Of a stretch of DNA of 64,000 bases, positions 8,854-18,694 are shown one piece after another. Every line of letters starts with the position of its first letter. Positions within the stretch are counted from its first letter, which is position 1. The stretch is from Jezberella montanilacus (GTDB lineage Bacteria > Pseudomonadota > Gammaproteobacteria > Burkholderiales > Burkholderiaceae_B): the NCBI RefSeq assembly GCF_003003055.1, contig NZ_PVTV01000013.1:1-64000 (forward strand), read 5' to 3'. The translations under genes and the position numbers were made by a program. The notes beneath the pieces are model-generated. The model saw only the letters and a program-made list of their open reading frames with translations. It was not told where the DNA came from and made no database searches.

Positions 8854-10587
8854 ATGCGCGCATCCGCCTTTCACATCACCACTCTCAAAGAAGCCCCTAA
8901 CGACGCTGAGATCGCCAGTCATCGCTTGATGATGCGTTCGGGCATGATCCGCAAGCTTGCTGGCGGTATCTACAACTATATGCCGCTGGGATTGCGAGTC
9001 ATCCGAAAAATCGAAAACATTATCAGACAAGAAATGGACGCGGCCGGTGCCCTCGAATTATTGATGCCCGTGGTTCAACCTGCCGAGCTCTGGATCGAGT
9101 CGGGTCGCTGGGAACAATACGGCCCCGAACTACTGCGCATGAAAGATAGGCACGGGCGCGACTTCGTGTTGCAGCCCACATCCGAAGAGGTCATCACCGA
9201 TATCGCACGCAACGAAATCCAGAGCTGGCGTCAGTTGCCAGTCAATTTTTATCATATCCAAACCAAGTTTCGCGATGAAAGGCGCCCCCGTTTTGGTGTG
9301 ATGCGCGGTCGCGAATTCACCATGAAAGACGCCTACTCGTTTGATCGCGATGTTGCTGGTGCACAGAAAAGCTATCAGGTGATGTTCGATGCCTATATGA
9401 AGATTTTCAATCGCCTGGGCTTGAAATTCAGAGCAGTATCCGCCGACACGGGTTCGATCGGTGGCTCACAAAGCCACGAGTTTCAAGTTATCGCAGATAT
9501 CGGCGAAGACCTGATTGTGTATGACCCAGCGACGGACTTTGCAGCCAATATTGAACTGGCTGCTGCACCGTGCCTGATCGCGCAGCGTGCGGCACCGAGC
9601 GAACATGTCGCAGAAGTCTCTACCCCCGGGGCATCAAAGTGTAGTGCTGTGGCTGAAATGCTGAAAGTCCCCCTGTCATCAACTATCAAGTCGATTGTTC
9701 TGACAACCGAGCCAAAGGATAAGCCTGCCGTTATCTGGTTGTTGTTGCTTCGTGGTGATCACGACATGAACGAGATCAAGGTAGGCAAAATCCCCGGCCT
9801 GAAAGATGGTTTCAGAATGGCAACAGACGAAGAGATCATCGAACACTTTGGCTGCAAGCCCGGATATCTCGGGCCTGTAAAAACCATCAAACCAGTAAAA
9901 GTGATTGCCGACCTGACGGTGGCCAACATGAGCGACTTTGTTTGTGGCGCCAACCGCGAAGATTTCCATATTCAGGGTGTGAACTGGGGCCGTGATTTGC
10001 CCGAGCCCGAGCTCGTTACTGATCTTCGCAATGTTGTTGAAGGCGACCCCGCACCCTCCGGCGTGGGCTCCCTCGCTATACAGCGGGGCATCGAGGTCGG
10101 CCACGTGTTTTATCTCGGCACCAAGTACTCTGAGGCACTAAAAGCCACTTTTCTCGACGAAGGTGGTCGTCCAGCGCTCATGGAAATGGGTTGTTACGGC
10201 ATTGGCGTGACCCGAATTGTGGGGGCAGCGATCGAGCAGAATCACGACGACAAGGGCATCATCTGGACCAAAACGATTGCGCCGTTTGAGGTGGTGGTCT
10301 GCGGGTTGGGCTGGGGCAAGAGCGAAGCAGTCCGGGAGCAGGCGGAAACGATCTACACAGCGCTCAAACAGCGTGGAATTGACGTCATCCTAGATGATCG
10401 AGACCTTCGCCCAGGTATCATGTTTGCTGAATGGGAGCTAATCGGCGTGCCATTGCGGGTGACCGTTGGGGATCGAGGCCTCGCCGAGGGCATCGTCGAG
10501 TTGCTCTCTCGCAAAAATCCGGATCCCACTAAAATTCCGGTGCAAGATTGCGTCGATCAAATCATTGACGCACTCAAGCAATATTGA
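8854..10587 (+). CDS. proS: prolyl-tRNA synthetase
   Basis: 577 aa class II synthetase of the bacterial type with an inserted editing domain. Motif 2 region ([21 protein letters not shown]), QPTSEEV and the motif 3 block [10 protein letters not shown] are visible. The insertion (about residues 225-380) is the YbaK-like domain that clears Ala-tRNA(Pro). The start [19 protein letters not shown] at 8854 matches the family; an upstream in-frame start at 8812 is not supported. It ends 29 bp before ybgC. Confidence 0.97.
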   Translation: MRASAFHITTLKEAPNDAEIASHRLMMRSGMIRKLAGGIYNYMPLGLRVIRKIENIIRQEMDAAGALELLMPVVQPAELWIESGRWEQYGPELLRMKDRHGRDFVLQPTSEEVITDIARNEIQSWRQLPVNFYHIQTKFRDERRPRFGVMRGREFTMKDAYSFDRDVAGAQKSYQVMFDAYMKIFNRLGLKFRAVSADTGSIGGSQSHEFQVIADIGEDLIVYDPATDFAANIELAAAPCLIAQRAAPSEHVAEVSTPGASKCSAVAEMLKVPLSSTIKSIVLTTEPKDKPAVIWLLLLRGDHDMNEIKVGKIPGLKDGFRMATDEEIIEHFGCKPGYLGPVKTIKPVKVIADLTVANMSDFVCGANREDFHIQGVNWGRDLPEPELVTDLRNVVEGDPAPSGVGSLAIQRGIEVGHVFYLGTKYSEALKATFLDEGGRPALMEMGCYGIGVTRIVGAAIEQNHDDKGIIWTKTIAPFEVVVCGLGWGKSEAVREQAETIYTALKQRGIDVILDDRDLRPGIMFAEWELIGVPLRVTVGDRGLAEGIVELLSRKNPDPTKIPVQDCVDQIIDALKQY

Positions 10588-10616
10588 GCCGTCAAATTGA
10601 CCGTGGCGACCAACTA

Positions 10617-11048
10617 ATGAACCGAGCAACCAGCCCAGCTTATTGCCATGCAATTGATATCCGCGTCTATTACGAAGATACGGATGCTGGTGGCGTCGTT
10701 TTTTACGCAAATTACCTTAAGTTTATGGAACGAGGTCGAACCGAATGGCTTAGGGCACTCGGGGTTGACCAATTCGATATGGCTCGTGACCTTCAAAGGT
10801 GCTTCATGGTCACAGAGCTGGACGTTAAGTACCAAAAACCCGCACGTTTGGATGATTTACTGCATGTAGAGAGCAGAATCACGCGACTGGGGCGAGCTTC
10901 GCTTAATTTTGACCAGAAAATTTTTCGCCAGACGGAACTGCTTGTCCAAAGCGCGATCCAAATATGCTGCGTAGATACCGTTAATATGCGACCTGCGGCT
11001 TTGCCGACGCTTGTCAGCAAGAAACTTCAGGCAATTACTCAGGATTAA
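10617..11048 (+). CDS. ybgC: acyl-CoA thioesterase YbgC of the Tol-Pal cluster
   Basis: 143 aa single hot-dog-fold protein. The catalytic motif VYYEDTDAGGVVFYANYLKFMERGR carries the conserved Asp. YbgC is a short-chain or lipid-linked acyl-CoA thioesterase that regularly opens the tol-pal operon. ATG 10617 is chosen; a TTG-started frame from 10584 overlaps proS. It is 3 bp before tolQ. Confidence 0.92.
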   Translation: MNRATSPAYCHAIDIRVYYEDTDAGGVVFYANYLKFMERGRTEWLRALGVDQFDMARDLQRCFMVTELDVKYQKPARLDDLLHVESRITRLGRASLNFDQKIFRQTELLVQSAIQICCVDTVNMRPAALPTLVSKKLQAITQD

Positions 11049-11051
11049 TCC

Positions 11052-11732
11052 ATGCAACCAACCTCAGACATGTCAATGATCACGCTCGTTACCAACGCGA
11101 GCATCCCCGTACAGCTCATCATGCTGCTGTTAGTGGTGATCTCTGTTTTGTCGTGGACATTCATTTTCTCAAAGCGCTCAGCCATCCAGACTGCCCTGAA
11201 ACAAACCAAGCGTTTTGAAAATGATTTCTGGAGCAGCGATGACTTGGTTCGGTTGGCTAAATCAGTGTCGAATGCCGAGGGTGCTCAAGGGGCTCTGGCG
11301 CGAATCTTTGAAGCCGGCACAATCGAATTTCAGAAAGTTCGTCGCACCAGCCCAACGGCTGACACGAATGTGACGCTCGACGGGGCTCGGCGTGCAATGA
11401 GAGCAGCATATCAACGCGAGATGGATGACTTGGATTCACATCTGAACTTCCTCGCATCAGCTGGTTCCGTCAGTCCTTATATCGGTTTGTTGGGGACGGT
11501 GTGGGGCATTATGCATGCCTTCGTTGGTTTAGCCAACGTTCAACAAGCTACCCTTGCTTCCGTGGCACCAGGGATTGCAGAGGCATTGATTGCTACTGCC
11601 ATTGGCCTGTTCGCGGCGATCCCAGCTGTCGTTGCCTACAACCGCTTCACTCATGACATTGATCGTCTGTCTATTCGGTTCGAGACGTTTGTGGATGAAT
11701 TCCTCAACGTGCTGCAGCGGCAGGTTCGCTGA
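11052..11732 (+). CDS. tolQ: Tol-Pal system proton channel subunit TolQ
   Basis: 226 aa with three membrane segments (about residues 17-37, 135-155 and 170-192). It has the ExbB/MotA-type core GLLGTVWGIMHAF and IAEALIATAIGLFAAIPAVVAYN. Together with TolR it uses proton motive force to drive TolA during outer-membrane constriction. The stop overlaps the tolR start by one base. Confidence 0.96.
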   Translation: MQPTSDMSMITLVTNASIPVQLIMLLLVVISVLSWTFIFSKRSAIQTALKQTKRFENDFWSSDDLVRLAKSVSNAEGAQGALARIFEAGTIEFQKVRRTSPTADTNVTLDGARRAMRAAYQREMDDLDSHLNFLASAGSVSPYIGLLGTVWGIMHAFVGLANVQQATLASVAPGIAEALIATAIGLFAAIPAVVAYNRFTHDIDRLSIRFETFVDEFLNVLQRQVR

Positions 11733-12196
11733 TGTCATCCGTCAGATCAAACTATGGTCGTGGTGGCCGCAAACTCAAGAATGAGATCAATGTAGTCCCC
11801 TACATTGATGTCATGCTGGTGCTGCTCGTGATTTTTATGGTTACTGCCCCACTCATCACACCTGGTGTCATTGAACTACCGTCAGTTGGGCAAGCATCCA
11901 ACATCCCGACAACGCCGATTGAAATTGAGATTGATGAAAAAGGCGCGATTAAGTGGCGTAAGCGCGACCCCGGTGCAGTGGGTCAAGCGGTTGAGCGTAG
12001 CGCTTTGGCTCAAACGCTGCTGAATCAATTAAAACCTGATCAGGCAGTCGTCATCGCCGCGGATGGCAAAGTGTCTTATGACACTGTCATGAAAGTCATG
12101 GACGATCTGAGAGCAAATGGCATTACCAAGCTGGGCCTGCTCGTCGATCAAAAAGGTAAAACTGATAGCAAAACATCCAAATCGTCGAAACGATAA
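11732..12196 (+). CDS. tolR: Tol-Pal system protein TolR
   Basis: 154 aa with one N-terminal membrane helix containing the proton-binding Asp in INVVPYIDVMLVLLVIFMV. A periplasmic ExbD/TolR domain follows, and the C-terminus is Lys/Ser-rich. It is start-stop coupled to tolQ. Confidence 0.95.
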   Translation: MSSVRSNYGRGGRKLKNEINVVPYIDVMLVLLVIFMVTAPLITPGVIELPSVGQASNIPTTPIEIEIDEKGAIKWRKRDPGAVGQAVERSALAQTLLNQLKPDQAVVIAADGKVSYDTVMKVMDDLRANGITKLGLLVDQKGKTDSKTSKSSKR

Positions 12197-12220
12197 CGCC
12201 GTGTCGATCAATTACCTTGA

Positions 12221-13315
12221 ATGTTGAAGCAAGATAACAAACTTATGCCTGAACGCGCAGCTACCACTCGCCGCACGCCCAGACGACTCAGGCGACGCCA
12301 GCGGGACTGGAAGTCGCTGTGGTTTGCAATAGGGATGCACAGCCTTCTGGTGTTGGTACTGGTGCTTGAGCTGAACTGGAAAACCGAAAAGGCGGGTCCT
12401 TTGCAAGTTGAGCTGATCATGCTCGGCAATAACGGCACGCCGCCACCCATACCGAAAGTCGAACCGACAGCAGAGCCGAAGCCGGAGCCAAAACCCGAGC
12501 CTGAGCCCGAAGTGACACCTCCTCCGCCACCACCGCCACCACCGCCCCCTCCGCCTCCACCCGCACCGCCGGAGGTAGCGCCCAAGCAAGAGGTGGATCC
12601 TCAGATTGCGATCGAAGAGGAGCGCAAACGGAAACTCGAAAAAGAAAAGCTCGAGAGTGAGTTGGCTGAAAAGAAAGCCAAAGAAGAAGCTCGCAAAGAA
12701 GAGCTGCGACTCAAACACGAGCGCGAGTTAGCCGAGAAAAAAGAACGCGACAAAATAGAGCAAGAACGTAAAGAGAAAGAAAAGAAAGAGCAGGAGAAAA
12801 AAGCAAAAGAAGACGCCGATAAAAAAGCGGCAGAAGAGAAAAAGTTGAAGGAAGCTGCAGAGAAAAAAGCTGAAGCGGACAAAAAGGCTAAAGAAGAGGC
12901 GGACAAAAAAGCCAAAGCCGAGGCAGCCAAGAAAGCAGCAGCCGACAAGGCCTTGAAAGACGCGATGCGTAGCGATATCCTCGGTGATCCCGGTGTGGCG
13001 AGCGGCACAGCCGATAAAAATCAGGCTGGCGGCGGTAATAGCAATGGCTATGCAGCAGCTATCCTCGCCTGCGTCAAACCAGGCGTGAATTATCCGACGC
13101 CACCACAGTCAGGTAGTACAAACCCGACAGCAGTTTTCCGAGTACAGGTAAAATCAGACAATACGGTCGGAACGATCAAATTAGTGTCGTCCTCTGGTAA
13201 TAGCCGCTTTGACGATGCGGTTGAGACTGGGATCTCGAGATGCTCACCCTTGCCGAAACGTCCAACAGGCCTGATCTTGCAGTATTTAGACTTGAAGTAC
13301 CAAATGTACGACTAA
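12221..13315 (+). CDS. tolA: TolA, energy-transducing envelope-spanning protein
   Basis: 364 aa. An Arg-rich cytoplasmic tail (1-32) and one membrane helix (about 33-52) are followed by a Pro/Glu-rich stretch. The stretch includes an almost unbroken proline run near residues 98-115. A long Lys/Glu/Ala coiled coil (about 125-250) and a C-terminal TonB/TolA-like domain with two cysteines (CVKPG, SRCSPLP) complete it. It links TolQR to TolB and Pal. An internal ATG at 12245 is an alternative start. Confidence 0.93.
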   Translation: MLKQDNKLMPERAATTRRTPRRLRRRQRDWKSLWFAIGMHSLLVLVLVLELNWKTEKAGPLQVELIMLGNNGTPPPIPKVEPTAEPKPEPKPEPEPEVTPPPPPPPPPPPPPPPAPPEVAPKQEVDPQIAIEEERKRKLEKEKLESELAEKKAKEEARKEELRLKHERELAEKKERDKIEQERKEKEKKEQEKKAKEDADKKAAEEKKLKEAAEKKAEADKKAKEEADKKAKAEAAKKAAADKALKDAMRSDILGDPGVASGTADKNQAGGGNSNGYAAAILACVKPGVNYPTPPQSGSTNPTAVFRVQVKSDNTVGTIKLVSSSGNSRFDDAVETGISRCSPLPKRPTGLILQYLDLKYQMYD

Positions 13316-13331
13316 CAGGAGATTTCTATCC

Positions 13332-14663
13332 ATGAAGTTTGGCCAACACAGTACTGCGTCAGACCCTGGTCAAGGCTTTTGGCAACGGTTGCCCGCCAGC
13401 TTGGCGGCAGTGTTGCTCGTCCTGATGGCAATGATTTCACCCTCGCGCAGTGACGCGCAGCTCAAGGTTGATATTTCGGGCGTCGGTGCGCGGCAATACC
13501 CCATTGCTATTGCTGACTTCAATGGCGACCCAGCAGGTGCACTGATTGCGGACGTCATTCGGGCAGATTTGACCCGTTCGGGCCAGTTTCGTCTCGTGAA
13601 CGCCACCGGTGCCGGGCTGGGCGTTGAATCAGTGATCGCTTCGGAAGAATGGCGCGCGAAAGGTGCCGATTACATCGCTTACGGATCGGTCGGGCGACTT
13701 GCCGATGGACGTTATGACGTCAAATATCGTTTAGGGGACACAGTCAAAAAGACCAACCTGGACGGGATAGCGTTCTCGGGAACAGAAAAAGAACTGCGTC
13801 GCATTGCTCACCAGATCGCTGATCGCATTTACGAAAAAATCACAGGGATACCTGGCGTGTTTGCAACCCGCATCGCCTATGTTTTAAAACAGGGCAGCAC
13901 TTATGAGCTACAGATCGCAGATGCTGATGGCCAAAATCCACAAGTCGCTCTCAGATCAAGAGAACCTGTCATTTCACCGGCTTGGTCGCCCGACGGCTCT
14001 CGCCTGGCTTATGTCAGCTTCGAATCAGGCAAGCCTGTGGTTTATGTGCATACCCTCGCTACAAGCAAACGGGTACCCGTTGCCAATTACAAAGGTAATA
14101 ACTCTGCCCCAGCTTGGTCACCAGACGGTAATACGCTTGCTGTAGTATTGACGCGTGATGGACTCTCTCAGATATATGTTGTGAACGCTAGCGATGGTGG
14201 TGGTTTGCGTAGGATCACTCGATCGCCTTTGATCGACACCGAACCATTTTTTAGCCCTGATGGTCGTTCACTTTTCTTCACCAGTGACCGTAGTGGCAGC
14301 CCCCAAGTCTATCAAGTCGGACTGGACGGCGGAGAACCAAAACGGGTGTCTTTTAACGGTGGGTATAATATATCTCCAAGAGTTTCTCCAGATGGGAAAA
14401 CCCTACTCACTGTAACAAGACGTGACGGCGCGTATCGAATTGCATCGCTGAATCTGGCGACTGGCTCTGAAACCCTTCTAACAGAGGGATCTGACGATCA
14501 ATCGCCAAGTTTTGCGCCAAACGGGATGCAAGTCCTGTATGCCGCAGTGCAAGGGGGTCGCAGTGTGTTGGCTGGTGTTTCAAGTGATGGTCGGGTTCGC
14601 CAAACACTTTCAGTTTTGAATGGTGAAATACGTGAGCCTACCTGGGGTCCGTTTTTGCATTAA
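13332..14663 (+). CDS. tolB: Tol-Pal system beta-propeller protein TolB
   Basis: 443 aa periplasmic protein with an N-terminal signal peptide (hydrophobic 20-36, then SRSDAQ). An alpha/beta domain comes first, then six WD40-like TolB propeller blades with the repeated SPDG signatures (WSPDGSRLAY, WSPDGNTLAV, FSPDGRSLFF, VSPDGKTLLT). It shuttles between Pal and TolA. It begins 16 bp after tolA. Confidence 0.97.
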   Translation: MKFGQHSTASDPGQGFWQRLPASLAAVLLVLMAMISPSRSDAQLKVDISGVGARQYPIAIADFNGDPAGALIADVIRADLTRSGQFRLVNATGAGLGVESVIASEEWRAKGADYIAYGSVGRLADGRYDVKYRLGDTVKKTNLDGIAFSGTEKELRRIAHQIADRIYEKITGIPGVFATRIAYVLKQGSTYELQIADADGQNPQVALRSREPVISPAWSPDGSRLAYVSFESGKPVVYVHTLATSKRVPVANYKGNNSAPAWSPDGNTLAVVLTRDGLSQIYVVNASDGGGLRRITRSPLIDTEPFFSPDGRSLFFTSDRSGSPQVYQVGLDGGEPKRVSFNGGYNISPRVSPDGKTLLTVTRRDGAYRIASLNLATGSETLLTEGSDDQSPSFAPNGMQVLYAAVQGGRSVLAGVSSDGRVRQTLSVLNGEIREPTWGPFLH

Positions 14664-14692
14664 GTATTTAATCTCCTAAGAAAGGAAAAGTA

Positions 14693-15175
14693 ATGTCGCG
14701 TATCGCTAAAAGTCTCACTATCGTCGCTTTGGCTGCCAGTTTGGCTGCTTGTAGCTCTGTTGACCTGAACAAGGACGCCAACGGCGCAAATTCAGCTGAT
14801 GCCAATGGCATCATGGATCCGTTTAACCCAAATAGCCCACTGGCTCAACGCAAGTCGGTCTACTTCGAGTTCAACGACTATAGCGTGAGCGAGCAATATC
14901 GCGGCGTCGTTGAGATGCATGGCAAATACCTTGTGTCCAAGCCAGCGCAACGTGTCGTCATCGAAGGCAATACTGATGCTCGTGGCGGCGCAGAATATAA
15001 CTTGGCACTCGGCCAACGTCGTGCAGACGCTGTCCGTCGTATGCTTACCTTGATTGGCGTGCCTGATACACAGGTTGAAACCATCAGCTTAGGTAAAGAG
15101 AAGCCAAAGGCAATGGGTAATACCGACGCCGACTTCGCTGAAAACCGTCGTGCCGATTTCGCTTACAAGCGTTAA
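14693..15175 (+). CDS. pal: peptidoglycan-associated lipoprotein Pal
   Basis: 160 aa lipoprotein. The lipobox LAAC gives lipidation at Cys20. The OmpA-like domain binds diaminopimelate of peptidoglycan: YFEFNDYSV, the NTDARGGAEYNLALGQRRA core and NRRADF. AAGGAAAAG precedes the start. Confidence 0.97.
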   Translation: MSRIAKSLTIVALAASLAACSSVDLNKDANGANSADANGIMDPFNPNSPLAQRKSVYFEFNDYSVSEQYRGVVEMHGKYLVSKPAQRVVIEGNTDARGGAEYNLALGQRRADAVRRMLTLIGVPDTQVETISLGKEKPKAMGNTDADFAENRRADFAYKR

Positions 15176-15204
15176 TCCACTGGGTCTAGTGTAGGTATGT
15201 CAAA

Positions 15205-15238
15205 ATAGGGCGGCTTTATGCCGCTCTATTGCTTTTTA
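15205..15238 (+). terminator. hairpin between pal and cpoB
   Basis: GGCGGC and GCCGC arms around a TTTAT loop are followed by a short T-rich run (TGCTTTTT). It looks like a weak terminator or attenuator that would lower cpoB relative to pal. Confidence 0.5.
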
Positions 15239-15250
15239 TAAGGATGTTTC

Positions 15251-15940
15251 ATGCGATCTTTTGCACTAGTTGCTCGATCACTCAGCGCGACCGCTGTCGT
15301 GCTCGGTGCAGTCTGCTTGCCTGTCGTCGCGCACGCGTTTGCCGATGATGACGCTCGCAAGGCCATCCTCGAGTTACGCCAACAAATTCAAGCCATGACT
15401 GATGCCAATCAACGAGCCCGACTCCAGTTGGCGGACCAAGTTGATACGCTACAACAAGAAGTTATCAGCCTGCGCGCTCAAATTGAGCAAATGGGTCGCC
15501 CCTCGGGTTCGACGGGTCCGGCCACTGAACCCACCGCCAATAGCCAGGCTGCTGGCGTACAAGATCCAGCTGAACAATCAGCCTACGATGGTGCTATTGA
15601 TCTGTTTCGTAAAGCTCAGTACAAGGATTCAGCCGAGTCGCTTGCAGCGTTTCTTGCCCTGTTCCCAGAAAGTGCTTTGGCACCATCAGCGAGCTTCTAT
15701 CTGGGTAGCAGCCGTTATGGCATGAAGGACTATAAAGGGGCAATCGACCAATTAACCACAACGGTTCAAAAGTACCCGAGTCTGCCTCGCGTACCCGATG
15801 CATTGTTGGTGATAGCTGGTTGCCAGATTGAGTTGAACAATCGCGCGGCAGCTAAGGCGACTTTCCAGAAAATCGTCAAAGAGTACAAAGGGACCCCTGC
15901 GGCCGAGACAGCAGCAAAACGTTTGCAGTTATTGCAGTAA
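15251..15940 (+). CDS. cpoB: cell division coordinator CpoB (YbgF)
   Basis: 229 aa periplasmic protein. A signal peptide ends around AHAFA, then an N-terminal coiled coil for trimerisation (residues about 35-85), a Ser/Thr/Ala/Gln linker, and three tetratricopeptide repeats (AYDGAIDLFRKAQYKDSAE onward). It coordinates PBP1B activity with Tol constriction. The downstream EamA gene is convergent. Confidence 0.93.
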   Translation: MRSFALVARSLSATAVVLGAVCLPVVAHAFADDDARKAILELRQQIQAMTDANQRARLQLADQVDTLQQEVISLRAQIEQMGRPSGSTGPATEPTANSQAAGVQDPAEQSAYDGAIDLFRKAQYKDSAESLAAFLALFPESALAPSASFYLGSSRYGMKDYKGAIDQLTTTVQKYPSLPRVPDALLVIAGCQIELNNRAAAKATFQKIVKEYKGTPAAETAAKRLQLLQ

Positions 15941-15966
15941 CTGGTTAGCTTGATGGCGGTGATCGG

Positions 15967-16872
15967 TCAGCGCAATAAAAGCGCGACGCCGATCACCACT
16001 AATATCATCCCTATCGTTTCGTTTCGGCTACTTTTAGTCAGAAACACTCGCCACGTGAATAGCTGTGCGAACAGGACTTCTACCAGACCAAGCGTTCTGA
16101 CGTTGGCTGCCGCAGTTAAAGCAAAACCAAGAAACCATCCTTGCGACGCCGATGCACCGAGCAGGCCACCCCAAATGGATACCCGCCAAGCCTTCAAGCA
16201 TCTCTGCCATCCGGCTTGATCAAACAAGCTCATCCATCCAGCAAGCAGAAGGGTCTGAACGCCAAGGCCACAAGCCAGCGACCAAGAGGCGTGAGCCAGG
16301 AAGTGCCCATCACCTAAAGACAAAATTGCCCCACGAAATGAAACAGCCGCGACCGCAAACGCCCCACCCGCCAACAAACCCATTGCCACAGGTTGCCACC
16401 CGCCTTTCGAATCGTCAGCCGTTTTGTTTGGCTTGCGTGCCATGAGGACCACCCCAGCTGTCGCGACGGCGATCGCAATCATTGCCATCCAGGTCAAGTG
16501 ATCGCCCAGAACGAAGAGGCCAAATAGAGCCACCTGAATCGGTTCAGTTTTGGTCCAGGCTGTCACTACAACAAAAGCCCGTTTGCGCATCGCACCCAGC
16601 ATCAGCGCAGTCGCAGCAATCTGCGACACGGCACCGGCGATAATGAAGCCAGCAAAGCCCCAACTCATGAGGGGGATCTGAGAGCCTGTCACCCACAAGG
16701 CCAGGGCGGCAAAAAGCACAGCAAAAGGAAAACCATATAAAAAGCGAACTTGCGTCGCACCGATGGTACCGAGCTGCTCTGTCAAACCCCGTTGAATCGC
16801 ATTGCGGCCCACTTGAAAAGCCGCGGCCGTGATAGTGGCTGGTATCCAAATCCAAGCCCATTCTGTCGTCAT
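15967..16872 (-). CDS. EamA/DMT-family transporter
   Basis: 301 aa with ten hydrophobic segments in two EamA halves. The N-terminal half begins MTTEWAWIWIPATITAAAF and the second half starts near residue 150. The family exports or imports small metabolites; the substrate is not predictable. It is the last gene of a leftward run behind the PP2C-kinase gene (18 bp gap), but no functional tie to nitrite metabolism is visible in the sequence. Confidence 0.85.
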   Translation of the reverse strand: MTTEWAWIWIPATITAAAFQVGRNAIQRGLTEQLGTIGATQVRFLYGFPFAVLFAALALWVTGSQIPLMSWGFAGFIIAGAVSQIAATALMLGAMRKRAFVVVTAWTKTEPIQVALFGLFVLGDHLTWMAMIAIAVATAGVVLMARKPNKTADDSKGGWQPVAMGLLAGGAFAVAAVSFRGAILSLGDGHFLAHASWSLACGLGVQTLLLAGWMSLFDQAGWQRCLKAWRVSIWGGLLGASASQGWFLGFALTAAANVRTLGLVEVLFAQLFTWRVFLTKSSRNETIGMILVVIGVALLLR

Positions 16873-16890
16873 TTTTTTTCTGCCCTGTTT

Positions 16891-18636
16891 CTATTTGAAG
16901 GCGCTGATGCCGACCAAGATAATAACGGCTAAGAGTAACGCCAGAGAAACTGACTTCCAGAAGGCGACCGGGTTTCGATCAATGAGTGGCTGCATGCGTT
17001 GCGTTTGAAACGACGGATTAGGACGATGGAGGTCTTGAACAAACTCTGAAATCTCCTGGTATCGATCAAAAGGGTCGATTGCCAGCGCTTTGCGAACAGC
17101 TTCGTCTACCCAGACGGGGATTTTGCTTGAATGAAATAATAATGACCGGTATTGAAGCTTCTTCTGCGCCTTTTTAGTCGTTGTTTTAGCTACTGCAATG
17201 CCATACGGTAGTTCACCTGACAACATTTGATAAACGATCACGCCAAGAGAAAACAGGTCAGAGCGAGATGAGCCTGTCGCCCCGAGGAAATACTCAGGGG
17301 CTGCATATTGAGCCGAACCGAGTAAGGTGATTTGCTCGATCGGTGTGTCGACTTCCGCGATGCCGGCTACCCGGGTCGCACCGAAGTCGATAATTTTCAC
17401 TGTGCCGCTTTTATCGATCATGATGTTGTCAGGTTTGATATCCTGATGCAGCATTTCAAGCCGATGAAACGCGCGCAGTCCTTTGGCAATCTGCTCAATG
17501 ATATTGCGAACGCTGGTGAGATCAGGATTAGGATGGTCGACCATCCACTGAGCCAGACTTTGTCCTTCGATATATTCTGTCGCGACGTAGAGGTAGCTTC
17601 GCTTACGATTCATCGCACAAGGTTTGAGCACATGTGGATTGTTGATGCGACGGGCGATCCACTCTTCCATTAAGAATCGTTCGAGATACGCAGGATCATC
17701 GCGCATGCCGAGCGACGGCAACTTAAGCACAATTTGCTGGTTCGTCTCTTCATCAACAGCCAAATAAATGTGACTGCGGCTACTGATCTTGAGCTCACGC
17801 TGGATCGCATAACCGTCGAAACGGGTCCGCGCATCAGGAGCAGGGGCAAAGGGTAAGGTACAGATTTGCCGAAACATCTCGTTTGACTCGGGTGCAGGCA
17901 GCTCATCAATCCGAATAATTTGCAGCGTCAAATTATCAGTACTGCCACGCTCGTACGCCATTTCAACAAGAGATTGAGCGACTGCATCCCAATCACAAAC
18001 AAGATCCTGAGACGCTGTAGCGATCTGAGTTGATATTGTTTTGGCGTCAACATATTCGTAGACCCCATCTGTTGCCAAGATGAAGATATCACCTGAACTT
18101 AAGGGTACAGAGCAGTAGTCGATACTCAAACGACTATCGATACCCAGTGCGCGTGCGAGATAGCTTTGCTCAGAAGATATCCAAACACGGTGATCGTCAG
18201 TGAGCTGCTCGAGCTGATCACCACTGACCCGATACACACGCGTATCGCCAACATGAAAAACATGTGCAGTCGTTGATTTGAATATGACCGAGCTTAATGT
18301 GCAAACGTAGCCACGGTCTTTTTCGTAACGATGAGCACCCTGTTGAGTTTGCGCAAACAACCACGAATTGATCGCGCCCAGGACTCGCTCTGCAGAGGTC
18401 TTGACCGACCAGGTTTCAGACGTTGAGTAATAGTCTTCTAGAAAGCCTGTCACCGCGGCTTCGCTGGCGACGTGACTGACGTCGCTTGAACTGATCCCAT
18501 CGGCCAGAGCGATGGCGATGCCTTTGGCGCTTAACTGAGGCTCTTGTGGTGCACAAAAGCCGTAAAAATCCTGATTGATCTCCTTGCGGCCTGGGCTTGA
18601 ATACTGACCGACGGATACCTTCAGTGTTTGGATCAT
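16891..18636 (-). CDS. PP2C phosphatase - Ser/Thr kinase fusion with C-terminal membrane anchor
   Basis: 581 aa. Residues about 5-245 form a PP2C phosphatase (ALADGISSS, HVGDTRVYRV, ILATDGVYEY metal-binding aspartates). Residues about 270-535 form a Hanks-type kinase with the invariant Lys in IVLKLPS, HQDIKPDN as catalytic loop and IDFGAT as DFG. The last 25 residues are one membrane helix, so both catalytic domains face the cytoplasm. The HRD motif is HQD, which is still kinase-competent in many families. This two-headed enzyme is often beside nitrite/nitrate uptake genes in Burkholderiales (from memory), matching the FNT channel upstream. Confidence 0.9.
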   Translation of the reverse strand: MIQTLKVSVGQYSSPGRKEINQDFYGFCAPQEPQLSAKGIAIALADGISSSDVSHVASEAAVTGFLEDYYSTSETWSVKTSAERVLGAINSWLFAQTQQGAHRYEKDRGYVCTLSSVIFKSTTAHVFHVGDTRVYRVSGDQLEQLTDDHRVWISSEQSYLARALGIDSRLSIDYCSVPLSSGDIFILATDGVYEYVDAKTISTQIATASQDLVCDWDAVAQSLVEMAYERGSTDNLTLQIIRIDELPAPESNEMFRQICTLPFAPAPDARTRFDGYAIQRELKISSRSHIYLAVDEETNQQIVLKLPSLGMRDDPAYLERFLMEEWIARRINNPHVLKPCAMNRKRSYLYVATEYIEGQSLAQWMVDHPNPDLTSVRNIIEQIAKGLRAFHRLEMLHQDIKPDNIMIDKSGTVKIIDFGATRVAGIAEVDTPIEQITLLGSAQYAAPEYFLGATGSSRSDLFSLGVIVYQMLSGELPYGIAVAKTTTKKAQKKLQYRSLLFHSSKIPVWVDEAVRKALAIDPFDRYQEISEFVQDLHRPNPSFQTQRMQPLIDRNPVAFWKSVSLALLLAVIILVGISAFK

Positions 18637-18694
18637 CTAGTAGCTCAACTCGCCTGCAGGCCCAATCGCCTGCGGCGAGCCGAACCTGCAAAGA

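Noticed and set aside
12208-12718. Long reverse-strand frames across tolA (Gly-rich and Phe/Arg-rich)
   Set aside because: They mirror the proline and lysine codons of TolA and have no start context; low-complexity shadows.
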